The translations under genes and the position numbers were made by a program. From Erigeron canadensis (Eukaryota; Streptophyta; Magnoliopsida; Asterales; Asteraceae): a stretch of 64,000 nucleotides of DNA. Below the pieces are notes generated by a model, which worked only from the letters and a program-made list of their open reading frames with translations, searched no databases and was not told the origin of the DNA. The stretch spans positions 23,686,980-23,750,979 of the forward strand of contig NC_057765.1 in the NCBI RefSeq assembly GCF_010389155.1, read 5' to 3'. Below, one piece after another: positions 59,890 to 64,000 of this stretch (position 1 is its first letter; every line of letters starts with the position of its first letter).

Positions 59890-61838
59890 TTATGCCTTTG
59901 GTGGAGTTGGACCCGAAGCTTGTGGAACGGCAGGATATATCAACTTCGGATTATGGGCAAAACTTAAACAATAGAGAATTTGATGTCAATGTCATGCAGG
60001 CCTATTAAATTTTTACTACTCTATAATTTCTCAAATTAAAAGAACTAAAAACAGACCTGACAGCTGTGAACTGTGAAAAGGAGCCGTTGGTAGGAACATA
60101 TCCTCTTAAACGGTTGTTTGATAGATCACTACGATGATAAAAGACAAATACATTAAGCTTTGTTACAACCATTACACGAAACACAGAAATGTAGGCAAAC
60201 CAAAGTTGATACTCACAGAACTTTTAGTGTGGTTATGGAAGTTAATGAATATGGAATAGTTCCTGTCAAAGCGTTGTTGTTGAGACGGCTATTCTTGCAT
60301 AAAAGCAGAGAAACACCACCATTATTTCCAAAAAGATGATCATGATCATCTAATGATATATAATATTCATAATAAATAATAAAAATAATAATAACAAAAT
60401 TCTTTATGGATTGTTTGACTTAAATTGTGCTATATGTCAAAAGGAGCAAATAAGTCAAGTTAAAAGTAGTCATAAGAGGAACGGGTTAAGAAAAGTGTTA
60501 GTAACCATATATAATGCCTCCTAAATCAATCAGAAGATTTAGCTCGCCGTGATTTTGTAACCATACATAATGAAATTATTATGTTAAAGATAAAGTGTTT
60601 ATTTTTTAAGCAATCATTAAGATGGCCCATATGAACAAGAACCTGTTATGATCTGTTTCCCAAATTACCCATATTGCCACCTCTGATAAGATAGAATCTT
60701 ATACAGTAATGACAATGAAAGTAAAATCAATTTCAACAAGAAAATAATCTGAATTGTGAGAAATCATACAGGAAGCAAAGTTTGTGAAGCTTGCCCAATG
60801 ATTTTGGAATGTGACCTGATAACCGATTCATGTAAAGATCCAAGCTCACCAAGTTCTTTAAGTTCCCAAGCGAATCAGGAATTACTCCGTTGATGTTATT
60901 ACCATAAAGCTGCCTGTCAGATGTAGAAGATACATCACCTTTGGTCCAACATGAATCACTATTAGTTAGAGTTATTGAAAGAGGTAGGGTGAACAACATT
61001 TGGTAACAGGTCAAAACGGGTACATGTTATTTATAAGGGTTCAAAATGGGTTAGAGTTCACAAAAAGTACACATTCGGGTGACTTTTTCACTTCTTGGCC
61101 ACTTTGACCCATTTCTATTTGAAGCTATTCATAAATAAATTGGTGGAAACAGAAATCTCTAGAGATGAAACACACTTATTATCTGAATAAGAGAACTTTC
61201 ACAGGCAGCAAGTAACACTTACAAGTACTTTAAATTGGAAAGCTGACCAAGCTGTGAAACTAGTTGACCGCTCAAGTTCGCATGTCCAAGATCACTGTTA
61301 TTCACAAAATCCAGAACATAGATTACTTTGTAAGAGTCTGCAATCGAAGAAAAAGCTACCATACCAACTCTTTTCAAAATGGTGGATAAGCTTACACTCG
61401 AGTAACACTGTTTTCACTGTTGCAAGTAACATGAAACCATGTACACGGATTGACGAGGGTTGGATCCCAACTTTGCAGAACATTGTTGCGATCAGTCAAT
61501 TGTTTCTTAAAGGCGTACAAAGCATCACCTGTCTTACACATGAACTCAATTAGCGCAATTGAAAACATCATCATACCAATACACAAAGTATAGGCATTCT
61601 AACTTGGATAGATACGATACACCTTGAACTAAAGTTGAACATATTTTTAAACGTTTATCTCCGGTTATATATTCATCATGTTCATCACATATAATGAGAC
61701 TGTAAATATAAAATAAAAATTACGCAACTGTTAGTGATGGTACATACCTTCAGAATTCCCATAAACCCCTGACAAGCTACATAATGCCAAAACAAACAAG
61801 AAAGCAAAAGCAGAAATCCAAGAGGGAATACGTTCCAT
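59890..61838 (-). CDS. Short secreted LRR protein (SERK-ectodomain-like), copy 2
   Basis: Paralogue of the gene at 39424-42064, same strand, same seven exons with the same lengths except the last: 61748-61838, 61396-61528, 61223-61294, 60770-60913, 60217-60288, 60057-60128 and 59890-59962. It encodes 218 residues. Signal peptide ([16 protein letters not shown]), [20 protein letters not shown], cap [10 protein letters not shown], five leucine-rich repeats ([57 protein letters not shown]) and a short proline-rich tail ([11 protein letters not shown]) that lacks the PAPAP repeat of copy 1. Differences cluster on solvent-side repeat residues and the tail. No stop or shift. Introns are also alignable, so the duplication is not ancient. 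Confidence 0.9.
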
Positions 61839-63386
61839 TATAGAAACAAAACTTAAAATCTACTTCAACAAGGTCTTCAAGATGTTTATTATATATAGTA
61901 GTAAATATAGTGGGTTATACACTAATTAAATGCACAAATTGAAGAGAGTTGAATAAAATGACTTTGCAAGTTAGGCCAATTCATGATATGTTATGTATAA
62001 ATATCACTCCAAAATCACATGATATGTTATGCAGTACCAATAACTACAAAGTAGAACAACAAAAAAAATTAACATATATGATATTATATCATTATCTGCA
62101 CATAACATATAATCTGATTACTAAAAAAAATCAACGAAGATAATATTTCACCATTTATACACCCACACACCTTCATCACAAGCTCGTCGGTGAACCAATG
62201 CGAAACTGATGAGATGGTGCTAATGGCATCAGTTTAGAAGAGTCATTAATGTGGCAACTGATGCGGCACTGGTACCTTCCATTTGGCAACGCTCTAAGTG
62301 ATTACGCGTTATATTGTGCATTGGTGTAAAGTTGGCCACAATTTTTACCCTAAAACAATCCTGCCAACATTTTAGCAGTTTGGTGTCAATGATAATTTCA
62401 ACTTGTTTTGTATAAATCAAAATTTGTGTTGTAGGCCCAAGTATTGAGGATCAAGCGCTTTTGTATTTAGAAAGTAAGACAAAAAGAGGGCTTCACTAAA
62501 ATGACACTTTTGCTAAATAGCTCCGATTTTGACGTATGACTAGTCGAACGACCGTTGGAAAGAGGCGGTTTGGGTCAGTCTTCAGGCCCAAAAACGCCAT
62601 TTTCCATGAGTTATGGGTATTTATTCAAGTTTTTCGGGTTTTTTTGGACTTTGTTTTTGTTATAACTTTCGTCCCACTTGTGTTTTAGGGTCCATTCGAA
62701 TTTTGAAGCTTTATTTATATCATTGTAATCATGGGAAATTGATCAGACTTTGATAAATCAAAATTTCGTTAAATTTCGTTTTTCTCTACACATGTGTTGG
62801 CTGAGTGAAAATCCATAAATTTCGATATTCTTTTAGTTACAACGAATTTTAGAAGAATTGTTCCTGGTATTTTTAGAAATCAACAGACTCAATTATTTAT
62901 CCGGAAATTCCGTCTTCGTTAATTTTCTTTCGCAAGAAGACATTAATCATATCAGTTAGGTATTAATACCATATATTTGAGTCTAATTCTGAATTATACA
63001 TTGACTTGAAGACTCTATGAACCCTATGCAACTACATGGGTCAAAAGACAACAACATGATTGTGTTACATACTTATAAATAGTTATACAAGTCTTTAAAG
63101 ATATTAGTTGATAAATCTTCATAACATTTGGAGAAAAAACTATTGTAATTTCTAAAAACAAAAATGAGTTGCTTAATTTTATTGCACGGGTAACTTGTGA
63201 AATAACACAGGTCGCTAGGTATGATACACTTGTCACGAATCGACAAAAAAATCATATCAAGTTCGACATAAACATTCAAAACTATTGATTTTTTCTTTCT
63301 TTTTTACCATTGTCCCGTGGCTACTGGTATCCAATTAGCAAAACAACACCTTGCAAAAATTTCTAGTGACTAGAATGCTCTTGAAA
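61839..63386. other. Spacer with dispersed repeat, copy 2
   Basis: The upstream region of LRR gene 2 lies at the left. 62525-62960 is the second copy of the repeat at 59095-59550. The two copies bracket the LRR gene. No coding sequence is seen. Confidence 0.55.
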
Positions 63387-63958
63387 CTAAACCTTAAGTC
63401 TAATCGAATGCTTAAGGTCTCCCATTTGAAGAACATGGCGCCCTAACGCAAGCTTTCTACTACCATCTTCATCGACCACGCTCAATTGCTTGCAAGCATC
63501 GATGTTAAAGCTAACCGAAGTTGCATTCCAAGGATCCAATTGCACTCTTTTGAAATCCAACAACTGTTTATTAGGTGAATTCTTTATCACTTGCGGAGGG
63601 TAGGAGAATAGCAAGACAGTGTGGCTTCCGCTCATCTTTCCAATATTCCTTACCATAAGATCAACATTAAATGATGACCCGTTACAAACATCATTGGTTA
63701 TATTGATCGACGTGCAATTAGTTGAGCAATTATGAACTTTGTGTAATCCAATTGATACTTGTTTGGGTGCTTTAACGAGCTTGTGAACGTATAATGAATA
63801 GCTAAGCCCAAAGCCAAATGGGTAAACAGTATCGCCACTATAGAACCTGTAACTCCGACCTGGGTAACCTGATGATGGGTCTGCTCTCATGTTCATGTTG
63901 GTCATGGATACGTTGTTTGTATAAGATCGAGGGTACCATGTCATAGGTAGTCTTCCAC
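63387..63958 (-). CDS. Beta-D-xylosidase (GH3) C-terminal exon, partial
   Basis: The last exon of a plant BXL-type glycoside hydrolase family 3 enzyme, which removes xylose or arabinose from cell-wall xylan and arabinan in the apoplast. It begins after tatag with GGRLPMTWYP, the conserved end of the second GH3 domain. It continues with YRFYSGDTVYPFGFGLSYS and a fibronectin-III-like domain (NVDLMVRNIGKMSGSHTVLL, LLDFKRVQL) to the stop. About 190 residues are visible; upstream exons with the catalytic site lie beyond the right edge. Open throughout, with several N-glycosylation sites (NCTS, NATS). Confidence 0.92.
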
Positions 63959-64000
63959 CTATAAAAATGTATGCAAAATATATATCAAGAGTTAAAATAT

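Overview
This window is nuclear DNA of a flowering plant, almost certainly a eudicot. The genes are intron-rich with GT-AG splice sites, and the families are plant ones: a CBL-interacting kinase, a receptor-like cytoplasmic kinase, short secreted LRR proteins and a beta-xylosidase. The spaces between them are AT-rich and packed with plant transposons (Ty3/gypsy, Helitrons, Mutator-like elements, Stowaway). No species can be named; Asteraceae is only a weak guess.

Layout. 1-9570 is repeat-rich: a 503-bp tandem duplication, a plastid ccsA fragment, Helitron-like elements, a Mutator-type foldback element with a 9-bp target duplication, and a Stowaway MITE. 9578-16288 (+) is a 14-exon CIPK3/26-type kinase predicted at 439 aa. 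17586-21729 (-) holds two tandem E2-like genes that have both lost the catalytic cysteine and carry a further lesion each. 22107-24260 holds a complete short Helitron, a second Helitron terminus and a broken RPA1-like gene. 25577-37850 is a 12.3-kb Ty3/gypsy chromovirus with matching CAAGA target duplications; its gag is broken and the middle of its pol is replaced by other LTR-like DNA. 39424-42064 and 59890-61838 (-) are paralogous short LRR proteins of 221 and 218 aa. 44880-51820 is a large Mutator-like element with a MURA-type transposase joined to an OTU cysteine-protease domain (-) and a convergent companion gene (+). 52235-52813 is a second copy of the short Helitron. 53134-56255 (-) is a complete RLCK (379 aa). 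58041-59027 is a foldback element filled with a satellite-like repeat. 63387-63958 (-) is the last exon of a beta-xylosidase that runs off the window.

The host genes do not form a pathway. CIPK (calcium signalling), RLCK (membrane signalling), the secreted LRR pair and the xylosidase (cell wall) are independent loci. The most unusual items are the twin cysteine-less E2 genes, the MURA-OTU element with its opposite-strand partner, the RPA1-like remnant beside a same-strand Helitron terminus, and a possible alternative terminal exon in the CIPK gene. All gene models come from reading the sequence by eye, with no transcript or database support.
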